Below, one piece after another: positions 1 to 7,672 of a DNA stretch of 12,453 bases (its first letter is position 1; every line of letters begins with the position of its first letter). Both the position numbers and the translations under genes were made by a program. Source of the stretch: JAKAUF01 sp050746205. Its GTDB lineage: Bacteria; Acidobacteriota; Terriglobia; Terriglobales; SCQP01. The DNA lies in assembly GCA_050746205.1 (NCBI GenBank), contig JBOGKW010000100.1:1-12453 (forward strand). The letters are read 5' to 3'. Below the pieces are notes generated by a model. It did not search any database and was not told the origin of the DNA. It worked only from the letters and a program-made list of their open reading frames with translations.

Positions 1-1174
1 AGGGGATGCGGTCCTCAAGCTCACGCTCCTGGTTGGGAACAAATGGACGCGGGCCCACCAGGTGCATATCCCCGCGCAGGATATTGAATAGCTGCGGCAG
101 CTCATCGCAGCGCGTGCGGCGCAGCCAACCGCCGACGCGGGTGATGCGCTCGTCCCGGGCGGCGGCGGGGACGAAGTTGCCATCGGCGTCCACGCCAGCA
201 AACATGGAGCGGAACTTGTAGAGCGTAAACAACTGGCCACGCCAGCCAACGCGGCGCTGGCGGAAAATGACGGGGCCGCGGCTGTCGAGCTTGATGGCCA
301 GGGCCGTGGCCAGCATGAGCGGCGCGGCCAGCGCGAGGGCCAGCAGGGCCAGGCTGATGGAGGCCGCGCGCTTGTAGAGCCGCAGCCCGGCGGAGATGGT
401 AAAACCGCGGGCGTAGAGCAGCTGGCTGCAGCGCAGCGATTCGATGGCGATGCGGCCGGTGATGGCCTCATACGTCTCGGCGCCGTCCTCGATGCTGACG
501 CCGTCGTTTTTCAGGCGCAGCAGTTCTTCGCCCGGGCAGCACCCGCGGCGCTCGTCCAAGGTGACGACAATGCGGGTAATGTGTTCGCGGCGGGCCACGT
601 CCAACAGCCGGCCGCCGGGATCAGGATCGGCGGCGCCCGCTGGTGTAGCGGCGGAGAAGCAGCCCACCAGACGAAGGCCGAGTTCGGGGCGACGCTGGAT
701 CTCGCCCGCCAACTGCCGCGCCAGGCTGCCATCGCCGAGCAACAGCGTGGGTTGGGACCAATGGGTGGAGTGATTCCAGAACCAGAACATGGAGCGCCAG
801 ACGGCCAGCGTCGCGCCGGCCAACGCGATGCCGAGCAGGGCGCCCCCGCGCTCCCAGCCAGGGGGACGCAGCAGGGCATTGACGCCGGCGGCGACGATGC
901 AAAGCAGGCCCAGGGCCTGCACCAGACGGGCGCTGGCCTCGCCGCCGCTGGCCAGGATTGCGGAGTCGTAGAGGTCGCAGTAATACAGGCAAAGGACGCC
1001 GAGCAGGGCGGCGGCGGCCATGGGCCAGAGCCGCAAGGGGAACAGCGCTGGCGGAGCCGCCGGGGCGCCCACCAGCCAGAGCGCGGCGGCCAGCGCCAAG
1101 CCGATCAGGCCGGCCTCGCTGAGCGCCAAGAATGCGGTGCGGCGCGCGACGCCGACGTGAAATAAGCGCAGCAT
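1..1174 (-). CDS. Polyprenyl glycosylphosphotransferase (EPS-initiating sugar transferase), C-terminus cut by window edge
   Basis: An open frame of 391 codons runs off the left edge. It catalyses transfer of a sugar-1-phosphate from a nucleotide sugar to undecaprenyl phosphate at the inner membrane, the first committed step of EPS repeat-unit synthesis. Visible features are N-terminal hydrophobic segments (about 14-36, 51-66, 86-102, 113-129), a nucleotide-binding-like middle region (LLLGDGSLARQLAG near 144-157), a hydrophobic segment at 271-296, and the bacterial sugar transferase core: KFRSM (320-324), DERITRVGGWLRRTRCDELP (341-360), then LFNILRGDM and LVGPRP. About 70-80 C-terminal residues should lie outside the window. 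In-frame ATGs also occur at 1207 and 1225. I chose 1174 because MLRLFHV...RRT resembles the usual start of this family; no strong ribosome site separates the three. A 137-base gap divides it from the kinase-like gene upstream. The family is near certain; the sugar used is not known. Confidence 0.93.
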   Translation of the reverse strand, partial: MLRLFHVGVARRTAFLALSEAGLIGLALAAALWLVGAPAAPPALFPLRLWPMAAAALLGVLCLYYCDLYDSAILASGGEASARLVQALGLLCIVAAGVNALLRPPGWERGGALLGIALAGATLAVWRSMFWFWNHSTHWSQPTLLLGDGSLARQLAGEIQRRPELGLRLVGCFSAATPAGAADPDPGGRLLDVARREHITRIVVTLDERRGCCPGEELLRLKNDGVSIEDGAETYEAITGRIAIESLRCSQLLYARGFTISAGLRLYKRAASISLALLALALAAPLMLATALAIKLDSRGPVIFRQRRVGWRGQLFTLYKFRSMFAGVDADGNFVPAAARDERITRVGGWLRRTRCDELPQLFNILRGDMHLVGPRPFVPNQERELEDRIP

Positions 1175-1247
1175 GGCGACCACAACATACCGGCGTGCCA
1201 GGACCATGCCCCGGCTTTGTAGCATGGCGGCGGAGGCTGCCGCCAGA

Positions 1248-1274
1248 CCACGAACGGGCGGCCCCCGTTCGTGG
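1248..1274 (-). terminator. Perfect 11-bp hairpin in the gap before the sugar transferase gene
   Basis: CCACGAACGGG at 1248-1258 and CCCGTTCGTGG at 1264-1274 form a perfect 11-bp stem with a 5-base loop. It lies 37 bases past the stop of the kinase-like gene and about 73 bases ahead of the chosen transferase start. No T-run follows in the direction of transcription, so it is not a textbook intrinsic terminator. It may be an attenuator, an mRNA processing or stability element, or a weak terminator that lowers transferase expression relative to the genes upstream. Confidence 0.5.
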
Positions 1275-1311
1275 CCCGCGGCGCCGCCGCCATCGGGGCG
1301 CCCTTTGGGAG

Positions 1312-2148
1312 CTACGCGCGGGGTGGGTAGGTCGGCACCGGCTCGGTACTTTGATTCACCACCACGCCAACCAGGTTGCGGCTCTCCAGGTGGCGCAGCG
1401 CTTCTCGTACTTGCGCCTTGCGGGAGACGCCCGCGCGCGTCACCAGCAGCAACCCGTCCGCCAGGCGGGCCCAGGCATAGCCGTCGGCGACGGGAAGCAA
1501 TGGCGGAGCATCGATGAGGACCCACTCGAACCAGCCGTTGAGCAGCAGGAGCAACTGCGCGGCACGGGAGGACTCCAGAAAGGCCAACGGCTGGGTGGCA
1601 TGGTTGACCGCGCCAGCGGGCAGCAGGTAGGCGGAGGTGTCGCCCAAGCGGAGCACCGGTGGGGGCGCGATGGGGCCAGGGGCGGCGATCCATTCGGCCA
1701 ACCCGGTGGCGTCCTCAATGCCCCAAAGGCGGGCCTGGACAGGCCGGCGGAGGTCGCCTTCCAACAGCAACACGCGGCGGCCGCAGGTGCGGGCCAGGGC
1801 TAGGGCCAGGTTGGCCGCGACCAGGCTCTTGCCCTCCTGGGGCGCACTGCTGGCGCAAACCAGCGACTGAAGGTGGCGTTCTTGGCGGCATCGTTCGCGC
1901 AGATGCAGCAAGCGCGCGGCCAACTGACGGAAGGCCTCCGCCTGCGGGCTCTCCCACTGCGTCCAGCAGACGAGCCGGCTGGCCTCGGCCGGGCGAGGTA
2001 GGGCGGCGGAAAAGATGGGCTCTGGGGCCGCTTCGGGCGGACGGTCGGGGCTGGCGATCGCGAGGGTGGCGGCCCAACCGCTGGGACCGGGCGCGGCGTC
2101 GTTGGGGCGCTCCTCGGAGCGCCGTAGCGCTTCGTAAATGCGGCTCAT
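1312..2148 (-). CDS. CpsD/CapB-like BY-kinase family P-loop ATPase (EPS tyrosine-kinase type)
   Basis: Predicted 278-residue cytoplasmic P-loop ATPase of the BY-kinase family, which works with a Wzz-type membrane partner to control polysaccharide chain length and export. It starts MSRIYEALRRSEE, typical of the EPS-associated subgroup. The Walker A region is SAPQEGKS (101-108), Walker A' is LLLEGDLRRP (127-136) and Walker B is WVLIDAPP (209-216). Walker A' has E-G-D where D-x-D is usual. There is no C-terminal tyrosine cluster: the only tyrosines are at 174, 224 and 274, with one near the end in PTYPPRA. Kinase activity is therefore less certain than ATP binding. The start at 2148 is fixed by a strong AAAGGAGG six bases upstream and by an ATGA overlap with the preceding ATPase gene. 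An in-frame extension to 2184 exists but is less likely. The membrane partner is a separate protein two genes upstream. Confidence 0.9.
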   Translation of the reverse strand: MSRIYEALRRSEERPNDAAPGPSGWAATLAIASPDRPPEAAPEPIFSAALPRPAEASRLVCWTQWESPQAEAFRQLAARLLHLRERCRQERHLQSLVCASSAPQEGKSLVAANLALALARTCGRRVLLLEGDLRRPVQARLWGIEDATGLAEWIAAPGPIAPPPVLRLGDTSAYLLPAGAVNHATQPLAFLESSRAAQLLLLLNGWFEWVLIDAPPLLPVADGYAWARLADGLLLVTRAGVSRKAQVREALRHLESRNLVGVVVNQSTEPVPTYPPRA

Positions 2149-3116
2149 GCGGAGCCTCCTTTGGCCGCTGCACGCAACTCCCACTCGAGCTCGGGTGAGG
2201 CGTCCGGCTGACCCTCCAGCTGGCGCGCCAAGCGCAGCAGCAGGGCCACGAGTTGGCGGCGCTCGTCGCCGTGGGCCACAGGCGAGGGCGCGGCCGGCGG
2301 CGCGCCCAGGCGGAAGTCCTCCACCACCTCGGCGATAATGGCCTCGGTAACCGCGGGCAACTGATGCGCGAATGCGGTCACCAGCGCGTTCTCACACAGG
2401 GTGTTGATCAGCCGGGGAATGCCCTGGCTGGCGCGGTAGATGGCGGCGACGACCGGCGCCGGGAACAGGTCCGCCGCGGCGCCCGGCTCCAAGGCTCGCT
2501 CCAGGCGCCGGTGAATGTAGCCGGCCGTCTCCTCCGGGTCCAGCGCGGCGAGGCGGCAGCGCAGGGCGACGCGCTGTTTGAGCTGGCGCAGCGGCGAGGA
2601 GTCCAGCAGATCCTCGAGCTCGGGCTGGCCGGCGAGGACGATCTGCAACAACTTCTGCGAGGTGGTCTCGAGGTTCGTGAGCAGGCGGATTTCCTCGAGC
2701 ACCTCGGGGCTGAGATGCTGGGCCTCATCCACCACCAGCGCAGTGGTGAGCTGGCGGCGATGGCGCTCAAGTAAGAACTGGTTGAGGACGCGCAGGCGGG
2801 CGCTTTTGCCGCTCAGTTCGGTGGACAGATTGAGGTCGCCGAGCAGGTGCTGGAGAAAATCCTCCGGCGTCAGCCGGGGGTTGAACAAATAAGCGAAGGC
2901 GACCTGGCGGCGGTCCAGCAGGTCGAACAGGCAGCGCAGCAGCAAGGTTTTCCCGGTGCCCACCTCACCGGTCAGGACCACAAAGCCGCGGCGGCCGCTG
3001 ACGGCGTGATAGAGGTTGGCCAAGGCCTCGTTATGGCGCGGCGTGGGGTATAGGAAATAGGGGTCCGGGCTGAGCTCGAAGGGTCGGCGGCGGAGATGAA
3101 AGTGAGCGCAGTACAT
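2145..3116 (-). CDS. ExeA / XrtA-associated-type AAA ATPase
   Basis: Predicted 323-residue AAA ATPase of the ExeA-like group (AAA_22 type). Members of this group regularly accompany exosortase/PEP-CTERM EPS loci, where they are annotated as XrtA-associated ATPase; their biochemical role there is not established. The N-terminus MYCAHFHLRRRPFELSPDPY is characteristic, with the RPF...DP..F motif. Walker A is GEVGTGKT (50-57), Walker B is ALVVDEAQHL with D130 and E131, LAGQPEL (161-167) fits sensor 1, and GIPRLIN (232-238) fits sensor 2. The last 50 or so residues are charged and Ala/Pro-rich with no clear domain, and I see no peptidoglycan-binding domain of the kind found in ExeA. The start at 3116 lies six bases after the stop of the chain-length gene, and the stop overlaps the next start as ATGA. 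The family is confident; the function is inferred from context. Confidence 0.91.
   Translation of the reverse strand: MYCAHFHLRRRPFELSPDPYFLYPTPRHNEALANLYHAVSGRRGFVVLTGEVGTGKTLLLRCLFDLLDRRQVAFAYLFNPRLTPEDFLQHLLGDLNLSTELSGKSARLRVLNQFLLERHRRQLTTALVVDEAQHLSPEVLEEIRLLTNLETTSQKLLQIVLAGQPELEDLLDSSPLRQLKQRVALRCRLAALDPEETAGYIHRRLERALEPGAAADLFPAPVVAAIYRASQGIPRLINTLCENALVTAFAHQLPAVTEAIIAEVVEDFRLGAPPAAPSPVAHGDERRQLVALLLRLARQLEGQPDASPELEWELRAAAKGGSA
2155..2162 (-). promoter_or_regulatory. Strong ribosome binding site for the BY-kinase-like gene
   Basis: AAAGGAGG on the minus strand lies six bases before the ATG at 2148, inside the 3' end of the preceding ATPase gene. It decides the start against an in-frame ATG at 2184 and, with the ATGA stop/start overlap, suggests translational coupling. 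Confidence 0.85.
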
Positions 3117-3122
3117 GGCCGC

Positions 3123-4679
3123 CTAGGGGTGCCAGGCCATCCAGCCGTTGCCCGCCAGCACCACCAGCGCCAAGACGCTGGCGGCGGCCCATTGCCAGGC
3201 GGCGCGGCGGCGGGCGCCGCGCTGTTCCCGAGGGGTCGGCAGGGCGGGGATGGCGCCCAGCACCGGGGCCGGGGCCCAGGCGCGGGCCTCCGCCTCGCCA
3301 TGCAGGCGGTCATCGGCCCAGTCCAGCGCCAGGGCCAGAAAGATCCCAATGGCGGCGCCCAGGATCAGGCCCAGGGCGCTGAACAATATCGGGTCGGGAA
3401 ACAGCGGACGCTGCGGCAGCGTGGCCGGGCCGAGCAGGCGGAAGTGGGCGCCGGCGGGACCCTGCTCGAGCTGCATGGCCAGGTGCGCTTGATGCTGCTC
3501 GGCGCCCAGGCGGTCGTACTCCGACTGGGCCTGCTGGGTCTGCTGCTCCAGTTGCGTCAGCTGCTGTTGGAAGACCGGGGCGGCATTGACCCGCCCCTGA
3601 TAGACGGCGATCTGGGCCGCGAGGGTGGCCAAATGCCGTTTCTCGTTTTGGATCGCCAAGCGATTGGAACGGGCCTGGCTTTCCATCTGCAGCAGCGGCG
3701 TCATCGTCGCCATTTGCTGCGGGGTGGCGGCGCCGGCGGAGGCGCCGGTCTGCCCGCTCCGGCGCTGCGCCTGGGCGCGATTCAACTCGCTCTGCAGCCG
3801 TTCCACCTCGGGGTAGCGGTCGGTGTAGCGGGCCTTGAGCGCGGCCAGCTGGGACTGCAGCAGGGCGATGCGCTGGTCCAGGGCGGTGGTGACGCCGCCG
3901 GCGCTGGCCGGCGCGGGGGCGCTGAGCAGGCCCCGGTACTCGGCCTGCAGCGACGCCAAATACAGCTGCTGCTGCTGATCCTGGTCCAGCATCTGCCGCG
4001 CCGCGGTGCGCTCGGCTTCGAGCGCGGTGAGGCGCTGGGCGTTGAACGCCGCCTGCTGGGGATCGAGCTCCGGGTGCAACGCCTGAAAGGCCTTCAGCGC
4101 CTGCTGCTGGCTGGCCAAGCGAGCGCCGCTGGCGGCCACGGCGTGGGCCAGGAAGTGGGCGGCGCCGGCGGCTTGAGCCCGGCGCGCCTGCCGGTTGGTC
4201 TGGATGAACCAGGCGCTCAGCTGCTGGTCCACCGCCTGGGCGAGGCGCGGGGTGCGCGCGGTGAAGGCCAGGGTGAGCGCGGCCGGCGGGCTGTCGGGCC
4301 GCTCCCCCGGGGCGGTGACCCATTCCAGCCGCACTGCCCGCCGCATCCGCAGCGCCGCCTGCTGCGGGCTGGCGGCGGGCGGGGCGAACACGTCCAGCCG
4401 CGCCGCCAGGGCCGCCAGCCGCTGCGGGCGCAGCACTTCCTGGACGACTTGTTCGAGTTCGCCGCCGCCCGCCGCCGGGGCCACCACGGTGGCCGGTACC
4501 TGCGCCGGGCGGATGAGCAACGTGGCCTGGCTCTGGAAGCGGCGGGGCAGCAGCGCCGCCAGGGCGCAGGCCAGGGCCCAGACCACCACCAGCGTGAGCC
4601 CGACCAGCCAGCGGCGGCGACCCAGCAGGGCGGCGAATTCCCGCAGGCCGAGCGAGTTGGGCGGCGGGGCGGCGGCCAT
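3123..4679 (-). CDS. Wzz/GumC-type polysaccharide chain-length determinant
   Basis: Predicted 518-residue inner-membrane protein that sets EPS chain length and links polymerisation to export. It has an N-terminal membrane helix (about 23-45), a long periplasmic part rich in Gln, Ala and Leu heptads that should form coiled coils, and a second helix around FPDPILFSALGLILGAAIGI (from 427). A cytoplasmic-type segment follows, ending APVLGAIPALP as is usual in EPS Wzz proteins. An extra hydrophobic segment (about 495-516, VLALVVLAGNGWMAW) closes the protein. No kinase domain is fused; the separate BY-kinase-like gene lies two genes downstream. I chose 4679, one base after the barrel gene's stop, because MAAAPPPNSLGLREFAALLG is family-like and a GGA lies seven bases upstream. 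The in-frame ATG at 4721 would overlap the barrel gene by 41 bases. Confidence 0.92.
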   Translation of the reverse strand: MAAAPPPNSLGLREFAALLGRRRWLVGLTLVVVWALACALAALLPRRFQSQATLLIRPAQVPATVVAPAAGGGELEQVVQEVLRPQRLAALAARLDVFAPPAASPQQAALRMRRAVRLEWVTAPGERPDSPPAALTLAFTARTPRLAQAVDQQLSAWFIQTNRQARRAQAAGAAHFLAHAVAASGARLASQQQALKAFQALHPELDPQQAAFNAQRLTALEAERTAARQMLDQDQQQQLYLASLQAEYRGLLSAPAPASAGGVTTALDQRIALLQSQLAALKARYTDRYPEVERLQSELNRAQAQRRSGQTGASAGAATPQQMATMTPLLQMESQARSNRLAIQNEKRHLATLAAQIAVYQGRVNAAPVFQQQLTQLEQQTQQAQSEYDRLGAEQHQAHLAMQLEQGPAGAHFRLLGPATLPQRPLFPDPILFSALGLILGAAIGIFLALALDWADDRLHGEAEARAWAPAPVLGAIPALPTPREQRGARRRAAWQWAAASVLALVVLAGNGWMAWHP

Positions 4680-4680
4680 G

Positions 4681-6069
4681 CTATTGTCCGGGGCCGACTC
4701 CGAGGCGGTAGCCGATGCCAAGCGAGACGGTCTGGCGGCCTAGGGTGCTGGCGAACGGCACCGCGCCTTGCGACTGCTCGTCAGCGTAGCTGTAATCGGC
4801 ATCCAGGGCCCAATGTCGGCCCAGCTGGCGGTGCAGGTGGGCGCCGGCGATCCCGCTCGACAGCGCCGCGGCGGCGCCGCCCGCCAAATGCACCCCCAGC
4901 GGGCTGATGCGCTCATAGCCGCCCTGGGCGCTGAGCGTCCAGGCCGCTCCCAGCCGCCGGTCGAAGCCGGCGGTGACCTGGTCGGCCTCCACGGCGCCGG
5001 CAAACAGGCCGCCGCCGTCGGTAGTGCGGCGCGACAGCGTCAGTTGCCAAGCCGTGTGGTAGTCCTCCAGGCTCAAGGTGCCTCCCGCGCTCCAGCCCAA
5101 GACGCTTTGATGAAGGCTCGCTAGTCCAGGGTTGCTGGCCAGCAGAGCCGCGGGCAGAAAGGTCCCCAGGTTTTCCCGCAGCTGGGACTCCTGCGGGCCG
5201 GCGAACAGGGTCAGCTGCGCCGTTGGCCCGAGCACGCGGGTGAGTTGCAGCAGGGCCGTGCCGACCTGCATGCGGGAGGCGCCCTCGGCCAGGCGGGAGT
5301 CATCGTAGTCCAGCTCGGCGCCCAGCGTGGTGCGGGCGCTGAGGCGATAGTCTAGGCCCGCCGAACCCACCACGCCCTGCAGGTCGCTCAGGGCGGGACC
5401 GGTCCCGGGCGCTTGCCCAAAGAAGCGGTCCTCGAGATAGCCGGCGGTGAGGCGCAACATCCAGCGGTAGTTGGCGATGTAGTCCAGCTCGACGCTGGGT
5501 TGCTGGCTGAACTGGCGGGCGAAGGGGGTGACGACGAAGTTGTTCAGCGCCAGCACCGAGCCTGAAACCTGAGCCCCCTGCGGCGCGGCCAGGTAGCGGC
5601 CATAGGCGCCGCTGTCTTGCAGGCGCAGAAACCAACGGGGACTGAGCTCCCAGCTCAGCTCCATCCGGCCGGACTGGTCAATCCGATCGTAAGCGCTGAA
5701 GGTGCGGTACACCGTGTAGCCAGGATCGTAAGACAAGGCCCAGCGCAGCGCCCCGCGGCTTTGTCCGGCTTCGAGACTGGCGCTCAGCGTTTCCAGCCAG
5801 TCGGCGCCGCCGCTGGCCAGGCCGGTGACGTTGGTTTCATAGCCGGAATTGGCGTCCAGGCCGAGCGAAAAGAAATCGCCGCTGGGCTGGGCGCCGGCCA
5901 ACTGCAACGGCCCGCCGACGTTGACCGACTGCGCCAGCGCGGTGGGGTCGGTGACGGTCGGTCCGGGGTTTTGCGCCCCAGCGGCGGAGACGCCCAGCAG
6001 CAGGGTCGCCAGCAGCAACCCGGCGGCCCAGACGCCGCGGGGCACGGCGGGGAGATCGGCGGCACCCAT
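4681..6069 (-). CDS. Outer-membrane beta-barrel protein of the EPS locus (BBP2_2-like)
   Basis: Predicted 462-residue exported protein. A signal peptide is clear: R11, a hydrophobic stretch at 13-30, and an AGA site before Q33. The mature part is built of short amphipathic strands alternating with turns, such as LRWALSYDPGYTVYRTFSAY, LDYDDSRLA and WALDADYSYADEQ, and it ends VSLGIGYRLGVGPGQ. This is the pattern of an outer-membrane barrel. Barrels of the BBP2_2/EpsL/PEP-CTERM-associated type are routine members of such operons and may help carry polysaccharide through the outer membrane, though that role is inferred. The start at 6069 comes two bases after the stop of the export protein, and the stop lies one base before the chain-length start. 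I cannot count strands reliably by eye, and the exact subfamily is uncertain. Confidence 0.82.
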   Translation of the reverse strand: MGAADLPAVPRGVWAAGLLLATLLLGVSAAGAQNPGPTVTDPTALAQSVNVGGPLQLAGAQPSGDFFSLGLDANSGYETNVTGLASGGADWLETLSASLEAGQSRGALRWALSYDPGYTVYRTFSAYDRIDQSGRMELSWELSPRWFLRLQDSGAYGRYLAAPQGAQVSGSVLALNNFVVTPFARQFSQQPSVELDYIANYRWMLRLTAGYLEDRFFGQAPGTGPALSDLQGVVGSAGLDYRLSARTTLGAELDYDDSRLAEGASRMQVGTALLQLTRVLGPTAQLTLFAGPQESQLRENLGTFLPAALLASNPGLASLHQSVLGWSAGGTLSLEDYHTAWQLTLSRRTTDGGGLFAGAVEADQVTAGFDRRLGAAWTLSAQGGYERISPLGVHLAGGAAAALSSGIAGAHLHRQLGRHWALDADYSYADEQSQGAVPFASTLGRQTVSLGIGYRLGVGPGQ

Positions 6070-6071
6070 GG

Positions 6072-6728
6072 CTAGGGCACCACCACGGTGTCGCCGGGCT
6101 TCAGGCGGATGTTTTCCCAGGGGAGGTGGCCCCGGATGACCTGCGGGTAGTTGAACGGATAGATCCAGCGCGAGCCGTCCTTTTTGTAGCGTAGGACGTA
6201 GATTTTCTTGGTGTTGGCGAACTGCGCCGGCCCGCCCGCCAGGGCCAGCGCGTCGATCACCGTGGTGGGCTGGTCCAGAGAATAGGTGCCCGGCTTGATC
6301 ACCTTGCCCAAAACGTTAAAGGTGCGGCTCAAGACCTCTTTGACCACGACCGTGACCCGGGGATGGTCAATGTAGGCGCTCAACTTTTCGGCCAGGATCT
6401 GCTGGAACTGCAGCGGGGTGTAGCCGCTGGCCCGCACCTGGCCGATGAGGGGCAGGGAGATCTCGCCGTCGGGGCGCACCGGGAGTGTAACGGAGAGGTC
6501 CTTTTCATGCCAGACATCAATGTTCAGCACATCGTTGGGGCCGATGGTGTAGACCGGCAGCGCGCTGGCGGCAGGGGCCGGGGCCGGGGCGGGTTTGTTT
6601 TTGGCCTTGTGGCCGTTGTTGGGCGCGGCCAGCGCCAGCCCGGCCGCCAGCAGCACCGTGACCAGGGCGCCGACGGCGGGTCCAGGGCGCGGCGCGCGGG
6701 GACGCGGACAACGAATGGGGGATCTCAT
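6072..6728 (-). CDS. Wza-type polysaccharide export protein (Poly_export/SLBB)
   Basis: Predicted 218-residue exported protein of the polysaccharide export family. It begins with a basic N-terminus and a hydrophobic segment (about 19-35, VGALVTVLLAAGLALAA), followed by a Lys/Pro/Ala linker. The export domain starts YTIGPNDVLNIDVW (60-73) and continues RPDGEISLPLIGQV. The SLBB-like part contains FNVLGKVIKPGTY, then IDALALAGG, and the end is LKPGDTVVVP. There is no lipobox cysteine after the hydrophobic segment, so it is probably not a lipoprotein like Wza, and it is much shorter than Wza; this fits the short exporters of PEP-CTERM-type loci. The start at 6728 is fixed by AAGGAGG six bases upstream. 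It shares one base with the regulator's stop (TGATG), so translation is probably coupled. Confidence 0.92.
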   Translation of the reverse strand: MRSPIRCPRPRAPRPGPAVGALVTVLLAAGLALAAPNNGHKAKNKPAPAPAPAASALPVYTIGPNDVLNIDVWHEKDLSVTLPVRPDGEISLPLIGQVRASGYTPLQFQQILAEKLSAYIDHPRVTVVVKEVLSRTFNVLGKVIKPGTYSLDQPTTVIDALALAGGPAQFANTKKIYVLRYKKDGSRWIYPFNYPQVIRGHLPWENIRLKPGDTVVVP

Positions 6729-7672
6729 CAACTGCCTCCTTGGGGTCTGAGGTCCGCGCCCGCCGGGGTCAGCGGCGGCGGCAGGCCGGACGCTTTGATT
6801 TTGTACAGCAGCGCACGGTAGCTGATGCGCAGCAGGCCGGCGGCGCGTTTCCGGTTCCAATGGCTGGCCACCAGGGCCTGGGTAATCAGTTCGCGTTCCA
6901 GTTGCCGCTCAGCGCGCCGGGTCAGCTGTTTGAGAGAGAGCGAACCGTCGAGGGAAACGCCAGCGGCGCCGGGGGCGTTCAGGCCGGAGATCAGCAGTTC
7001 TGCATCTTCCAGGATGACGTAGCGCTGCAGCAGGTTTTCCAACTCGCGCAGATTGCCAGGCCAGTCATACGCTTCCCAGGCGCGCCAGACGCGAGCCGGG
7101 GGCGCCGGCGCGGAGCGGCCATGGGCCTGATTGCAGCGCGCCAGCAACTGGGCCACCAGGGCCGGGAGGTCGGCGCGGCGCTCCCGCAGCGGCGGCACGC
7201 GCAGGGTGACGACATTGATCCGATAGAACAGATCGCGGCGGAAGCGGCCGGCGGCGACCGTGGCGGCCAGATCGCCCTGGGTGGCGGCGATCAGGCGGGG
7301 GGCGCGGGCCGTGGGCGGCTCCTGTAGCCATTGCAGCAACTGGGCTTGCAGCGCCGCGTCCAGTTCGGTCAGGTGGTGCAGATACACCGAGCCGGCGACG
7401 GCGCCAAACCATGGCGCCGCGCGCCGGGACAACGCCGGGCAGCTGAGCTTCAGGAAAGGCCCGGCGGCTGCGGGCGCAAGGTGATGCAGGTAGCGGGCGG
7501 CGAGCTCCTTGCCGCTCCCGCTTTCGCCTTCCAGCAGCACGGGCACGCCCGTGGCGGCCACCTTGGCCAACTGCGCGCGGAGCTGCTGCATGGGGCCAGC
7601 GCCCGACAGCAGGCCCAGAACGGGGGTGGGGGGCGGGTCGGAGCGAACGGGCGCAGCCGTACCGAGGGCCAT
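6728..7672 (-). CDS. Atypical sigma54-activator-like AAA+ regulator lacking GAFTGA and Walker B acids
   Basis: Predicted 314-residue regulator and first gene of the EPS operon. It has no receiver domain. The AAA+ part keeps Walker A GESGSGKE (49-56), the arginine-finger region GRFRRDLFYRIN (142-153) and WPGNLRELEN (204-213). A Fis-type helix-turn-helix lies at about 270-296 (NRKRAAGLLRISYRALLYKI). Compared with the complete activator at 9165-10595, about 22 residues are missing between CPALS and the Walker B strand. The whole GAFTGA loop is absent. Walker B reads SVYLHHLTEL, with H99-H100 in place of D-E; sensor I has Q for N; and the second loop region is about nine residues shorter. It should bind DNA and perhaps ATP, but is unlikely to remodel sigma54 by the known mechanism. 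An in-frame TGA sits directly before the ATG, so the protein cannot begin earlier, and no good ribosome site is seen. Confidence 0.88.
   Translation of the reverse strand: MALGTAAPVRSDPPPTPVLGLLSGAGPMQQLRAQLAKVAATGVPVLLEGESGSGKELAARYLHHLAPAAAGPFLKLSCPALSRRAAPWFGAVAGSVYLHHLTELDAALQAQLLQWLQEPPTARAPRLIAATQGDLAATVAAGRFRRDLFYRINVVTLRVPPLRERRADLPALVAQLLARCNQAHGRSAPAPPARVWRAWEAYDWPGNLRELENLLQRYVILEDAELLISGLNAPGAAGVSLDGSLSLKQLTRRAERQLERELITQALVASHWNRKRAAGLLRISYRALLYKIKASGLPPPLTPAGADLRPQGGS
6735..6741 (-). promoter_or_regulatory. Strong ribosome binding site for the export protein
   Basis: AAGGAGG on the minus strand lies six bases before the ATG at 6728, inside the last codons of the regulator gene. 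It selects this start over an in-frame ATG at 6860 whose extra 44 residues would bury the signal peptide. Confidence 0.85.

Noticed and set aside
1105..1293. Small minus-strand open frame over the gap before the sugar transferase
   Set aside because: It lies in a different frame from the transferase, overlaps its N-terminus, and has no family resemblance or ribosome site.
3096..4907. A 603-codon open frame on the plus strand
   Set aside because: It is antisense to the chain-length determinant, which has clear membrane and coiled-coil features. The translation is low-complexity Gly/Gln/Arg without domains.
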